This document shows positions 7,184-14,840 of a DNA stretch of 18,047 nucleotides, piece by piece (positions within the stretch are counted from its first letter, which is position 1; each line of letters begins with the position of its first letter). Source of the stretch: an uncultured beta proteobacterium (lineage in GTDB: Bacteria; Pseudomonadota; Gammaproteobacteria; Burkholderiales; Rhodocyclaceae); NCBI GenBank assembly GCA_903916205.1, contig CAIWVX010000120.1, positions 1 through 18,047 of the forward strand, given 5' to 3'. A program made the translations under genes and the position numbers. The notes beneath the pieces are model-generated. The model did not search any database, was not told where the DNA came from, and worked only from the letters and a program-made list of their open reading frames with translations.

Positions 7184-8263
7184 ATGGCAACTCACTCTCC
7201 GCGCTGGACGCTTATTATCGGAGGAGGCCTTATTGTCTTGCTGTTAGCTGGTTTTTTGGCATTTCAATTTAGCCTCTATGCACTTAAGGAGCAAGTTCAA
7301 AAGGCGCTGGGGCCGCAAGGTGAAATGCAGGACATTCGCGTTAGCCTAACCGGCGTTGAAATCATTGGCATCAAAATCAAGACTCCGTTTACGGAATCGG
7401 GTTCAGCGTCCGCTTGGCCCGCAGTTGACCAATTACGCGCTGAACGTATCTTGCTCGTTCCTTCATTCTTCGATTTATTAAGCGCCCGAATCACGTTGCA
7501 AACCGTTCGTATTGAGGGCGTTTATATTGCGATGTTACGAACTAAGGACGATCAGATAAAAGTCTTACCTGATTTGTTTGAAACCCACACAAGCGTAGCA
7601 CCCAGTGAAAATAGGCCAAGTAGCGAAAAGATCCCATCGATCACGATTAGCAAGATTGAACTGGTCAATGGCACCATCGAGTTTTTTGATGCTTCGATAA
7701 GAACGCCAGCTCACAAGCTGCGCCTAGAACAGATTTATGCGGGCATCGACAAAATAAAATTTCCCGGATTTGAGGGATTCAGCAACATCAACCTGATCGG
7801 TGTTATCAAGGGTGTTCAGCAAGACGGGAAAATCTCAATGGCAGGTACCGTCGAATTTGCCAATAAAGAACTGGGGATTTCAACGCGTCTGCGCGGCGTG
7901 GATTTAATGGTTCTCCAACCCTATTTGATTAAAACAAACGAAAGTGTCGTTACAAAAGGCGTGCTTGATCTCGATCTCAATTCGTCGATACAAAAAGGAA
8001 AGCTACGCGCCCCTGGCACGCTAACGCTAAAAAATCTCGAACTGGCTTCAACATCAGGGACCATCATGGGATTGCCGCGCAGTGCCGTCCTAGCTGTGAT
8101 GAAAAAGCGCGATGGCAATTTTTCGCTCAAATTCGTCCTTGAAGGCGACATTAATGCCCCTCGTTTTTCGCTCAACGAGAGTTTCACCACAAGCATCGGA
8201 TCGGCGTTTGCTAAATCCGTGAGCGTAAACTTCAACGAATCGCTGGGTAATCTGATCAAATAA
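7184..8263 (+). CDS. AsmA-like periplasmic protein with N-terminal anchor
   Basis: A 359-residue protein with one N-terminal transmembrane segment (about residues 10-30: LIIGGGLIVLLLAGFLAFQF) followed by a long beta-rich periplasmic part. Its repeating strands (VSLTGVEIIGIKI; ITISKIELVNGTIEFFD; GVLDLDLNSSIQKGKL; GTLTLKNLELAS) match the AsmA/DUF748 style of envelope proteins, whose larger relatives form bridge-like grooves implicated in phospholipid transport to the outer membrane. It is much shorter than full AsmA or TamB, closer to single-domain DUF748 relatives. No enzymatic residues are recognised. The start is ATG 7184, without a clear ribosome binding site. Downstream, 112 bp separate it from the panE-type gene; co-transcription is possible but not evident. 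The family assignment is by overall pattern and is moderately certain. Confidence 0.6.
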   Translation: MATHSPRWTLIIGGGLIVLLLAGFLAFQFSLYALKEQVQKALGPQGEMQDIRVSLTGVEIIGIKIKTPFTESGSASAWPAVDQLRAERILLVPSFFDLLSARITLQTVRIEGVYIAMLRTKDDQIKVLPDLFETHTSVAPSENRPSSEKIPSITISKIELVNGTIEFFDASIRTPAHKLRLEQIYAGIDKIKFPGFEGFSNINLIGVIKGVQQDGKISMAGTVEFANKELGISTRLRGVDLMVLQPYLIKTNESVVTKGVLDLDLNSSIQKGKLRAPGTLTLKNLELASTSGTIMGLPRSAVLAVMKKRDGNFSLKFVLEGDINAPRFSLNESFTTSIGSAFAKSVSVNFNESLGNLIK

Positions 8264-8290
8264 TGGTTTTTTATCTCATTTAACATAGCG

Positions 8291-8305
8291 CTTTGGTCGC
8301 CAAAG
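8291..8305. other. Short hairpin between the AsmA-like and panE-type genes
   Basis: CTTTGG-TCG-CCAAAG is a perfect 6-bp stem with a three-base loop. It is not followed by a T-run on the plus strand, so it is more likely an mRNA hairpin between the two genes than an intrinsic terminator. Confidence 0.3.
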
Positions 8306-8375
8306 AAATTCCTTCAAAAGATCTTGAGGATGCGTGTGACTGAGTTCTTAAGTTGATAGTGAAAGTGAAACATTT

Positions 8376-9377
8376 ATGAAAATTGCGATTGCAGGTGCGG
8401 GGGCCATTGGTTGTTTTCTGGGTTCCCGTCTGGCGCTTTCCGGGCGGGCCGAAGTGAGTGCGCTGGCGCGCGGTGAAACACTCGCGGCTTTGCGCCAAAA
8501 CGGTTTTCGACTGCAAACGAAAGAGGGCAGTTTCAGCGCACCGGTCGCCGCGAGCGATGACGCGTCTGAACTTGGTGTGCAAGATGTGCTAATTATTGCC
8601 GTCAAAGGCCCAGCGTTACCGCTGCTAGCACCCGCTCTGCGTCCGCTGATCGGCGCGCAGACGGTGATTTTGCCGACCATGAATGGCGTTCCATGGTGGT
8701 TCTGTCTGGTCGACGGTGCTTTAGGTAAAGTGGCCCCTTTCGCGCTGAAGAGTGTCGATCCGCACGGCACGATCAACGAGTGCATTCCGCTCCAGCAGAC
8801 GCTTGGATGCGTTGTGCATGTGGGTGCCAGTTGCCCCGAACCTGGTGTAGTCCGTCACGCCATGGGCTTGGAGTTAATCATCGGTGAAGCCTGTGGCGGC
8901 AACTCGGCGCGGATGGAGGCTGTGACTGACGTGCTGACGCAAGCCGGGCTAGAGATCAAGCCGTCGGCCAACATCCGTTATGACATCTGGTACAAGCTGT
9001 GGGGCAATCTGACTATGAATCCGGTTTCTGCCATCACCGGAGCCACGATTGACCGCTTGCTGGCCGATCCGCTGGTGCGTAGTTTTTGCACGACGGCTAT
9101 GCACGAGGCGGCGCTGATCGGCGAACAGATCGGTTGCCACGTTACGCAACAGCCAGAAGACCGGCACGTCATTACCGCAAAACTTGGCGCGTTCAAAACC
9201 TCGATGCTGCAAGATGTCGAAGCTGGCCGCCGCCTCGAACTGGACAGCATTGTCGGCGCGGCACACGAAATGGGTCGCCATCTCGGTTTAAAAACACCGT
9301 ATATCGATGCTATCTTGGGGCTAACCCGACTGTTTGCCATGACTCACGGGCTTTATACGGAAGTCCGCCGTACGTAA
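8376..9377 (+). CDS. panE: 2-dehydropantoate 2-reductase (PanE/ApbA family)
   Basis: NADPH-dependent ketopantoate reductase, making D-pantoate for pantothenate and CoA synthesis in the cytoplasm. The protein has 333 residues, slightly longer than E. coli PanE. Seen: the dinucleotide-binding GAGAIG (7-12) at the very N-terminus; VKGPALPLL and ILPTMNGVPWW (98-108), equivalent to the conserved N-G pair; the catalytic lysine in YKLWGNLTMNPVSAITG (Lys207); and SMLQDVEAGRRLELDSIVG containing the acidic substrate-binding residue. The NGVPWW signature is the variant found in a PanE paralogue group that often occurs beside CoA-transferases or in catabolic loci, so the substrate could be another 2-oxo acid. 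The start is ATG 8376 with a poor ribosome binding site. It is convergent with thiE. Confidence 0.85.
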   Translation: MKIAIAGAGAIGCFLGSRLALSGRAEVSALARGETLAALRQNGFRLQTKEGSFSAPVAASDDASELGVQDVLIIAVKGPALPLLAPALRPLIGAQTVILPTMNGVPWWFCLVDGALGKVAPFALKSVDPHGTINECIPLQQTLGCVVHVGASCPEPGVVRHAMGLELIIGEACGGNSARMEAVTDVLTQAGLEIKPSANIRYDIWYKLWGNLTMNPVSAITGATIDRLLADPLVRSFCTTAMHEAALIGEQIGCHVTQQPEDRHVITAKLGAFKTSMLQDVEAGRRLELDSIVGAAHEMGRHLGLKTPYIDAILGLTRLFAMTHGLYTEVRRT

Positions 9378-9445
9378 AGTGTGAAAAAGAAAAACCCCAT
9401 CTCATGTTAACGCAGTGATGAATAAATTAACAATTTTCTGGGTGT

Positions 9446-10090
9446 TTAGTGTCTTGGTGGGAAAGTCATTATTTTCAACAGATTCCTTGTCGCCAGCCCG
9501 GGATCATTTTGCCCACAAATCGCTGAAACGACGGCAATCCCCTTGGCTCCAGCAGCAAAAAGCGGAGCACCGTTACCGGCGTTGATGCCGCCGATCGCCA
9601 CCACCGGCAAAACAGTGCTCGCAACCATCTTGGCAAAAGTGAGGACACCAATAACGGCGTCTGCATCCAGTTTGGTGCTGGTCGAATAAACCGGCCCGAT
9701 GCCAAGATAATCGACGCCTTCAGGCAACGCTGCGAGCTGGGCGGCGTTTGAAACGGACAAGCCGAGAATTTTGCTCGGCCCGATTAAACGGCGCGTCTCC
9801 GCAACGGGTAGATCGGCCTGACCGATATGTACGCCATCGGCATCAATGGCTAGAGCCACATCAATATGATCGTTGATGATAAGTGGGATGCCCAATGGGC
9901 TTAAAACAGTTTTTAGTTCGAGCGCGATTTCAAGCCATTGACGTTTTTTCCACTTAGGTGCGCGCAACTGCACGACAGTGGCCCCATTCTCTGCCGCTAG
10001 GCGTGCGGTTCTCACTATTTTGTCTGGGCTGCCACATAGATCAGGGTCTAGCACCAAATAGAGCGAAAGATCTATGGGATTTAAATTCAT
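9446..10090 (-). CDS. thiE: Thiamine-phosphate synthase ThiE
   Basis: TIM-barrel enzyme of 214 residues that joins HMP-pyrophosphate and THZ-phosphate to thiamin phosphate in the cytoplasm. Seen: VVQLRAPKWKKRQW (diphosphate and metal end of the barrel), INDHIDVALAIDADGVHIGQADLP with the conserved N-D-H and D-G-V-H-I-G-Q motifs, LGIGPVYSTSTK, and the phosphate loop VVAIGGINAGN followed by GIAVVSAICG. QLRAPKW replaces the more common QLREK, so the residue after the arginine is unusual. The start ATG (10088-10090) overlaps the thiM stop in ATGA, so the two are translationally coupled. No clear intrinsic terminator is seen after it. Confidence 0.93.
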   Translation of the reverse strand: MNLNPIDLSLYLVLDPDLCGSPDKIVRTARLAAENGATVVQLRAPKWKKRQWLEIALELKTVLSPLGIPLIINDHIDVALAIDADGVHIGQADLPVAETRRLIGPSKILGLSVSNAAQLAALPEGVDYLGIGPVYSTSTKLDADAVIGVLTFAKMVASTVLPVVAIGGINAGNGAPLFAAGAKGIAVVSAICGQNDPGLATRNLLKIMTFPPRH

Positions 10091-10884
10091 ACGCTTTCTT
10101 TACGCAAAATATCGGGGGTCAGCAAATACAGCGTATCGAGAAAAGCCGCTTTAAATGATCCTGGCCCGTGACTGCGTGCCGCTGCCTTTTCTCCACACAA
10201 GCCGGCCACGGCGCAGGCGGCCGCCACCGCATTCAAAGGGTTCGGTGCCTGTGCGGTGAAGGCCGCGACGAGTGCCGACAAGGCACAGCCCGTCCCCACT
10301 ACGCGGGTCATTACGGGATGTCCCCACGGTGTCGCCCACGTTATGGCTCCATCGGTGATGTAATCCGTCTCACCCGTTACGGCGACTATGGCCCCGGTTG
10401 AACGGGCCAGTTGCTCGGCGGCAGCGACGGCTGAAGCAGAATCCGCCAGCGTATCGACACCGCGCCCACTGGCAGCAAACCCGGCCAGTGCGAGAATTTC
10501 CGAAGCATTGCCGCGAATCGCCGTCGGTTGGCAAGCGACAAATTCGCGACATGCTTGCGTCCGGTAATCGAGCACTCCCACCGCTACCGGATCAAGCGTC
10601 CACGGCACAGCGGCCTGATTGGCAGAGACGATGGCCTGCTTCATTACCGTCAGGCGAGCCGGGTAAAGGGTGCCGACATTGACCAGTAACGCACCGGAAA
10701 TCGCGGCGAAAAACGCCGCTTCCTCCTCTGCCACAATCATCGCTGGCGAGGCACCAATAGCCAGTAAAACGTTAGCCGTAATTTCCTGGACTACCTCGTT
10801 GGTTAGCAGATGCACTAAGGGATTGGTGGCTCGCAACCGAGCCAACTCGTCCGCTACAATCGTAATTGGAAGTGTCTTTTTCAT
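10087..10884 (-). CDS. thiM: Hydroxyethylthiazole kinase ThiM
   Basis: Ribokinase-like salvage enzyme of 265 residues that phosphorylates 4-methyl-5-(2-hydroxyethyl)thiazole with ATP, giving the thiazole substrate of the neighbouring ThiE. Seen: NPLVHLLTNEVVQEITAN and LAIGASPAMI (substrate site), VNVGTLYP, WTLDPVAVG, IRGNASEILAL, VAVTGETDYITDG, and RVVGTGCALSALVAAF carrying the anion-hole glycine and the active-site cysteine. The start is ATG 10884; AGGA lies about a dozen bases upstream. It is first in a two-gene thiM-thiE unit; thiD and the de novo thiazole genes are not here, so the unit looks dedicated to salvage. I looked upstream on the minus strand for the conserved TPP-riboswitch pieces and did not find them. 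Confidence 0.93.
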   Translation of the reverse strand: MKKTLPITIVADELARLRATNPLVHLLTNEVVQEITANVLLAIGASPAMIVAEEEAAFFAAISGALLVNVGTLYPARLTVMKQAIVSANQAAVPWTLDPVAVGVLDYRTQACREFVACQPTAIRGNASEILALAGFAASGRGVDTLADSASAVAAAEQLARSTGAIVAVTGETDYITDGAITWATPWGHPVMTRVVGTGCALSALVAAFTAQAPNPLNAVAAACAVAGLCGEKAAARSHGPGSFKAAFLDTLYLLTPDILRKESV

Positions 10885-10917
10885 GGGGTAAGGATTCCTG
10901 AGTAAAAATGAATGGCT

Positions 10918-11115
10918 CTATGTGATTCGTAGTGGGTGATTGAGTATGGTAGCTCGAATCGGCTTGTTTGGAGCGTGTGCAAAGATCAGTTGTGCAAGGC
11001 GCTTGCTGTATTGTCTGGGAGTTAAGAAAGTTGTTTCTACGACTTTCATCGCTTCAAGCTTGAACGGAAGCACCGTCTGTGCCAAAGTACCCATCGCCCC
11101 GCCTCTTTTTGTCAC
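10918..11115 (-). pseudogene. Possible transposase-gene remnant upstream of thiM
   Basis: The 338-bp gap between thiM and the CoA-transferase holds only a 65-codon minus-strand frame. Its first part contains LAQTVLPFKLEA, which resembles the N-terminal 'LPFKxE' of IS1380-type transposases; the rest (TFLTPRQYSKRLAQLIFA, then NHPLRIT) matches nothing I can name. It may be a decayed insertion-sequence end, a short orphan gene or chance. The opposite-strand frame over the same bases looks like its shadow. Confidence 0.25.
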
Positions 11116-11157
11116 CCGATAGGTGAGCGTCTCGATAACCTCAACTCTACCGGATCG

Positions 11158-11177
11158 TCCGCCTGGCGGGGTTTTTT
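11158..11177 (+). terminator. Rho-independent terminator just upstream of the CoA-transferase
   Basis: CCGC-CTG-GCGG (11159-11169) followed by GG and a run of six T (11172-11177) is a compact intrinsic terminator reading on the plus strand. No confident plus-strand gene precedes it, so it would either insulate the CoA-transferase from upstream readthrough, act as a leader attenuator, or end a small unrecognised RNA. Short hairpins just before it (CACC-CGATA-GGTG at about 11112-11124) fit either of the last two. Confidence 0.6.
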
Positions 11178-11222
11178 ATGTTCTATGTAATTTCAAGCGC
11201 ACAACAAACAAAGGGTTTAATC

Positions 11223-12404
11223 ATGAAAGCATTGGAAGGCATAAAAGTTCTGGATTTGAGTCGGGTTTTGGCCGGCCCTTATTGCACCATGATGCTGGCC
11301 GATTTTGGCGCCAACATCATCAAGATCGAACCCCCCGGCGTTGGCGATGATTCACGGGCATTTGGCCCTTTTGTTGGCAAGGAAAGCGCCTACTTCATGA
11401 GCCTGAACCGGAACAAGCGTTCGATAACCTTGAACTTTAAATCCGGGGCCGAAGTTGATTTATTTAAAGAGATGGTCAAACAGGCCGATGTCGTCGTCGA
11501 AAACTATCGCCCTGGAACGATGGAAAAATTTGGTCTGGGCTATGAAGATCTGAAGAAAATTAATCCGAAGCTGATCTACGCCGCCTGCTCTGGTTTTGGT
11601 CACAGCGGCCCGTACATGCTCAAACCGGCCTATGACATTATTGTGCAAGCCATGGGTGGCATCATGAGTATCACCGGTTCTGAAGGGGGCGAACCGACGC
11701 GTGTCGGAGCCTCGGTCGGCGACATTATCGCTGGCATGTTTACCGCCTATGGTGTGATGCTCGGGCTGTTTCACCGCGAAAGAACAGGTGAAGGTCAGAA
11801 AATTGACGTCGGGATGCTCGATTGCCAACTGGCCGTTCTGGAAAATGCCATTTCCCGCTACACAACTTCCGGTGTGGTGCCGACGCCTTTGGGCAATCGC
11901 CATCCCTCGATCACCCCGTTCGCCGCCTTTACCGCTAAAGACGGCCATGTGATCGTCGGTGCAGGCAATGATCGCCTCTGGGAAAAACTGTGCAACTTAA
12001 TTGGCTGCCCTGAGCTGGTCAATGATGCGCGCTTCAATACCAATGGCAATCGAACCAATAATGTCAACGAATTGATGGCCGCGCTGAACGCCATTTTTGT
12101 CACCAAAACGATTAACGAATGGCTGGAATTGCTCGAAAAAGCGGAGCTACCGTGTGGGCCGATCAACACCATCGACAAAGTCGTCAATGATCCGCAAATC
12201 AAAGCGCGGAAAATGATGGTTGAAGTCGACCATCCGGTCGCGGGACGGCAAAAAATGCCGGGGGTGCCGGTAAAAATGTCAGTCACACCCGGGCAGGTTG
12301 AGTTTCCGGCTCCCTTGCTTGGGCAACACACGGCTGAAATTCTTCTCGAAATGTTCGGCTGGGATCACGAAAAAACCGAGACGTTTTTTCGCGAGGCAAA
12401 ATAA
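11223..12404 (+). CDS. Class III CoA-transferase (CaiB/BaiF family)
   Basis: Family III acyl-CoA transferase of 393 residues, the typical size; members form interlocked dimers and move CoA between carboxylic acids (formyl-CoA:oxalate, succinyl-CoA:acid, carnitine). Seen: LEGIKVLDLSRVLAGPYCTM with GADFGA-like MLADFGANIIKIEPP, LNRNKRSITLNFKS, VVVENYRPGTMEKFGLGY, ACSGFGHSGPY, PAYDIIVQAMGGIMSITG, and GASVGDIIAGMF, whose Asp167 corresponds to the catalytic aspartate of formyl-CoA transferase. I chose ATG 11223 (MKALEGIKVLDL, as in homologues), preceded by AAAGGG; an in-frame ATG at 11178 lies directly on the terminator T-run and adds 15 atypical residues. The acid cannot be told from the sequence, and no partner decarboxylase or dehydrogenase is adjacent. 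Confidence 0.9.
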   Translation: MKALEGIKVLDLSRVLAGPYCTMMLADFGANIIKIEPPGVGDDSRAFGPFVGKESAYFMSLNRNKRSITLNFKSGAEVDLFKEMVKQADVVVENYRPGTMEKFGLGYEDLKKINPKLIYAACSGFGHSGPYMLKPAYDIIVQAMGGIMSITGSEGGEPTRVGASVGDIIAGMFTAYGVMLGLFHRERTGEGQKIDVGMLDCQLAVLENAISRYTTSGVVPTPLGNRHPSITPFAAFTAKDGHVIVGAGNDRLWEKLCNLIGCPELVNDARFNTNGNRTNNVNELMAALNAIFVTKTINEWLELLEKAELPCGPINTIDKVVNDPQIKARKMMVEVDHPVAGRQKMPGVPVKMSVTPGQVEFPAPLLGQHTAEILLEMFGWDHEKTETFFREAK

Positions 12405-12499
12405 CGGATCGTTGACGCAAAGGAGCCTTTGGGCGGCACCGCAACGCGGCCACGGAAAGTTCTTGAACTTGTTGAGTGCAATTCAGTCTTAATATACGC

Positions 12500-12535
12500 G
12501 CCGCTACAGAAAGACTTGAAGTAGACTGTAGCGGC
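12500..12535 (+). repeat. Perfect 10-bp inverted repeat in the DUF3567 leader
   Basis: GCCGCTACAG (12500-12509) and CTGTAGCGGC (12526-12535) enclose a 16-base loop. It is not followed by a T-run. The segment AGTCTT at 12485-12490 could pair with AAGACT at 12510-12515 inside the loop, giving a competing fold. The right-arm core CTGTAGCGG recurs upstream of grxD at about 13946-13954. Confidence 0.55.
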
Positions 12536-12551
12536 CCCATTTCTCTCCTGA

Positions 12552-12576
12552 ACAAAGCCTGTTCAGTAGGCTTTGT
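12552..12576 (+). promoter_or_regulatory. Leader hairpin just before the DUF3567 ribosome binding site
   Basis: ACAAAGCC (12552-12559) and GGCTTTGT (12569-12576) form a perfect 8-bp stem with a nine-base loop, ending eight bases before the AAGGAG at 12585-12590. The position suggests an mRNA structure that protects the 5' end or affects translation. Without a T-run it is not a standard terminator. Confidence 0.5.
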
Positions 12577-12596
12577 CCAGCATAGAAGGAGTTGCC

Positions 12597-12830
12597 ATGA
12601 ATGTCGTCTATAACAGTGAGCAGTACGCAATCGTGGCCTATCCCAACCGGGAAGCGTTTGAATTGGTCGATAAAACCGGCTGCCGGAGTCTTTTTGTCCA
12701 AGGGTCAGTGGCGATCGGGCTGCGCGAGGCCATTGACAATATCCCCTTCCATGAACGAGATGAAGAGTCGGTAGATTCACTGCTGGATGAGTACTGCGTT
12801 GGCGCAAGCCGCCCGATTTTCTATCACTGA
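12597..12830 (+). CDS. DUF3567-family small protein
   Basis: A 77-residue acidic protein beginning MNVVYNSEQYAIVAYPNR, then FELVDKTGCRSLFVQG and a helical acidic tail. The MNVxYNSxxYxVVxYP opening, FELVDK and the xxLFVQG box match the DUF3567 family, which I know from Betaproteobacteria and which has no established function. I choose ATG 12597 because AAGGAG (12585-12590) lies right before it and homologues begin with MNV; a start at 12573 would fall inside the leader hairpin. The 190-bp gap upstream carries two inverted repeats, so it probably has its own promoter and a structured leader. tpx follows 106 bp downstream on the same strand. Confidence 0.8.
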   Translation: MNVVYNSEQYAIVAYPNREAFELVDKTGCRSLFVQGSVAIGLREAIDNIPFHERDEESVDSLLDEYCVGASRPIFYH

Positions 12831-12936
12831 TTGACGGGACTTCGCGTAGCCCCCTTGGGAGCGATTTATTCGCTTGCTGAAAACCACCGTAGCCTAACCG
12901 TCAGCCCTATCCCCAAATCACTCACAGGATAAAGAC

Positions 12937-13440
12937 ATGACAACGACAGTCTCACGAAGCGGCGTCCCAACTCAGGTCAACGGTGATTTTCCGCAAAAAG
13001 GTCAGACCGCCCCGGCTTTTTCTTTGGTTGCCAAGGATCTGGCTGACCTGACGCTGGAGAGTTTTTCTGGCAAGCGCAAAGTGTTGAACATTTTTCCGAG
13101 CGTTGATACGCCGACCTGCGCCACTTCCGTTCGCAAGTTCAACGCCAGTGCGAGCAACCTAGTCAATACCGTCGTGCTATGTATTTCGGCCGATCTTCCG
13201 TTCGCTCAAACACGTTTTTGCGGCGCGGAAGGACTGGATAATGTCGTCACCCTGTCGACCATGCGGGGGCGTGAATTCCTTGAAAATTACGGCGTCGCCT
13301 TAGCCAGTGGGCCGGTCTCCGGCCTAGCCGCCCGCGCGGTGTTGGTGCTTGATGAAAACAACACGGTGCTGCATAGCGAACTGGTTCAGGAAATCAGGTC
13401 GGAACCCAACTACGAAGCGGCACTCAAGGCGCTGGCCTGA
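12937..13440 (+). CDS. tpx: Thiol peroxidase Tpx (atypical 2-Cys peroxiredoxin)
   Basis: Lipid-hydroperoxide-preferring peroxiredoxin of 167 residues, recycled by thioredoxin. Seen: the family N-terminus with [26 protein letters not shown], and the peroxidatic cysteine in [11 protein letters not shown] at Cys61, with the resolving cysteine in TRFCGAEG at Cys95, the same positions as in E. coli Tpx; then [31 protein letters not shown] and the C-terminal [15 protein letters not shown]. The E. coli family is annotated as periplasmic, but no signal peptide is visible here, in line with cytoplasmic action. The start is ATG 12937, with AGGAT about seven bases before it. An intrinsic terminator lies 65 bp downstream. 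Confidence 0.95.
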   Translation: MTTTVSRSGVPTQVNGDFPQKGQTAPAFSLVAKDLADLTLESFSGKRKVLNIFPSVDTPTCATSVRKFNASASNLVNTVVLCISADLPFAQTRFCGAEGLDNVVTLSTMRGREFLENYGVALASGPVSGLAARAVLVLDENNTVLHSELVQEIRSEPNYEAALKALA

Positions 13441-13504
13441 GCGCCGTCGAAAGTGCGGGACACGCCCCTCCGGCACGACAAAACGGTTTGCTTGGGTCGC
13501 TACG

Positions 13505-13540
13505 AAAACGCTTGATTCATCAACAGGCGTTTTTTATTTT
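13505..13540 (+). terminator. Rho-independent terminator after tpx
   Basis: AAAACGC (13505-13511) pairs with GCGTTTT (13527-13533); TTGAT/ATCAA inside can extend the stem, and the structure is followed by T-rich TTTATTTT. The A-rich left side means that it could also work in reverse for the convergent grxD transcript. Confidence 0.8.
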
Positions 13541-13581
13541 CCCACCTCGGAGTGCTCAGAATACTCAGCCGCCGTAAAAAA

Positions 13582-13905
13582 TCAGTCGGGGGCCGCAATG
13601 CCAACGAGTAGCGTTTGCAGTTCACCGCTCTGATACATTTCTTTCATGATGTCACATCCGCCAATGAACTCCCCCCGCACGTAAAGCTGTGGAATGGTCG
13701 GCCAATCGGAGAAAATTTTGACGCCATCACGAATCGCCTGATCCTCAAGGATGTTTACGCTGAAAAAAAGCGGCACGTTGCACGCTTGTAGAATCTGTAC
13801 GGCGGTGGACGAAAAACCGCACATCGGAGCTCTTGGCGAGCCTTTCATGTAAAGCACCACGGGGTTGCTGGTGACCTGTTCTTTGATGATTTCCTGCACA
13901 TCCAT
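13582..13905 (-). CDS. grxD: Monothiol glutaredoxin, Grx4 family
   Basis: A 107-residue CGFS-type glutaredoxin, the usual size, which with glutathione binds a bridging [2Fe-2S] cluster and serves Fe-S trafficking, often with BolA. Seen: VVLYMKGSPRAPMCGFSS with the CGFS cysteine at Cys29, the conserved lysine of YMKG at position 21, DWPTIPQLYVRGEFIGGCDI with the TIPQ cis-proline and GGCD glutathione-binding box, and the amphipathic C-terminal helix. The start is ATG 13905 with GAGAGG upstream. It lies 79 bp downstream of prmC on the same strand, the order seen in many betaproteobacteria, and may share the hemA-prfA-prmC transcript. The A/T-rich gap before it could carry its own promoter. Confidence 0.95.
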   Translation of the reverse strand: MDVQEIIKEQVTSNPVVLYMKGSPRAPMCGFSSTAVQILQACNVPLFFSVNILEDQAIRDGVKIFSDWPTIPQLYVRGEFIGGCDIMKEMYQSGELQTLLVGIAAPD

Positions 13906-13984
13906 AAACGCCTCTCGATAATTGAATAAGATAATTGAAAATAACTGTAGCGGTTCCAGAATCTGAAAAAACTAGCCCTCACCG

Positions 13985-14836
13985 CTAAGGCGCAACGAGG
14001 CAAGACCAGTAACCGCCGCTAACCCGTTCGATACCGGCCTCGTCGCGCCATGACTCGACGCCACAAAAACCGGCTACTTTCAGCCATTCACGCACTTGGA
14101 CCGCCTGATCGTAGCCGTGTTCAATCAGCAAGCTGCCACCGCTAAATAAATGTTTTCCGGCACCGGCGATTAGCATCTCAATGCAAGCCAACCCGGCACT
14201 TCCCGCGACCCCGTCGGTCAAGGCCAGACGCGGCTCAAAAGGCAGACCATTAAGCCGTAGATGCGGATCATCTTCAGCGACATAAGGCGGATTCGAGACA
14301 ATCAGGTCAAAGCGTTCATCGTGCAGTGGCGCGAACCAGTCGCCTAAGAGAAAGCGCACCGATGCGCCTAGTCGGACGGCATTACTTTGTGCCACTTCAA
14401 GCGCTTCAACCGAAATATCAACCGCCGTGACCGAGGCCGATGGACACAGCCTCGCCAGCAAAATCGCCACCACGCCCGAGCCAGTCCCTAGATCGACAAT
14501 ACGAGGTGCGTCGAGCTTTTCGGCACGCGCTTTAGCCTGATTAACCAGCACTTCGGTATCGCTTCGAGGAATCAACACAGCGGGCGAAACGTTGAATTCA
14601 AGGCCATAAAAAAAAGCGCTACCGAGCAAATACGCCAGCGGCTCCCCTGCCTCACGCCGTGACAATAACGAGGTAAACAGGTCTTGTTGTGACGCGCTCA
14701 AGGTACGATCAGGATGCGCGATCAACTCACGATGACTCCAGCCGCCCACGTATTCCAGCAATAGTCGCGCATCCAGCCGATCAATGCGCTGGCTGGCGTC
14801 ATGCCACAGCTCGCCGATTGCGCGCAACGCATTCAT
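13985..14836 (-). CDS. prmC: Release factor glutamine methyltransferase PrmC (HemK)
   Basis: SAM-dependent enzyme that N5-methylates the glutamine of the GGQ motif of RF1 and RF2. 283 residues, the normal length. Seen: the helical N-terminal RF-binding domain ([28 protein letters not shown]), [10 protein letters not shown], the SAM motif [15 protein letters not shown] (114-128), [16 protein letters not shown], and the catalytic NPPY (182-185) in [19 protein letters not shown] take ATG 14836 as the start, giving [10 protein letters not shown] as in homologues. The same frame is open upstream into prfA without a stop, so the raw sequence shows an apparent RF1-PrmC fusion; this comes from the prfA indel at about 14922. 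With prfA read correctly, its TAA (14841-14843) ends four bases before this start, consistent with translational coupling. Confidence 0.92.
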   Translation of the reverse strand: MNALRAIGELWHDASQRIDRLDARLLLEYVGGWSHRELIAHPDRTLSASQQDLFTSLLSRREAGEPLAYLLGSAFFYGLEFNVSPAVLIPRSDTEVLVNQAKARAEKLDAPRIVDLGTGSGVVAILLARLCPSASVTAVDISVEALEVAQSNAVRLGASVRFLLGDWFAPLHDERFDLIVSNPPYVAEDDPHLRLNGLPFEPRLALTDGVAGSAGLACIEMLIAGAGKHLFSGGSLLIEHGYDQAVQVREWLKVAGFCGVESWRDEAGIERVSGGYWSCLVAP

Positions 14837-14840
14837 GCGA

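Noticed and set aside
8348..8785. 145-residue antisense frame at the start of the panE-type gene
   Set aside because: Low-complexity Ser/Ala/Arg translation opposite a clear Rossmann-fold gene.
10885..11160. TPP riboswitch upstream of thiM
   Set aside because: Expected because of the gene, but the conserved CTGAGA and ACCTGA...GATAATGCC-type segments were not found on the minus strand.
11460..12331. Long antisense frames inside the CoA-transferase gene
   Set aside because: They are shadows of a strongly conserved coding frame and show no recognisable protein features.
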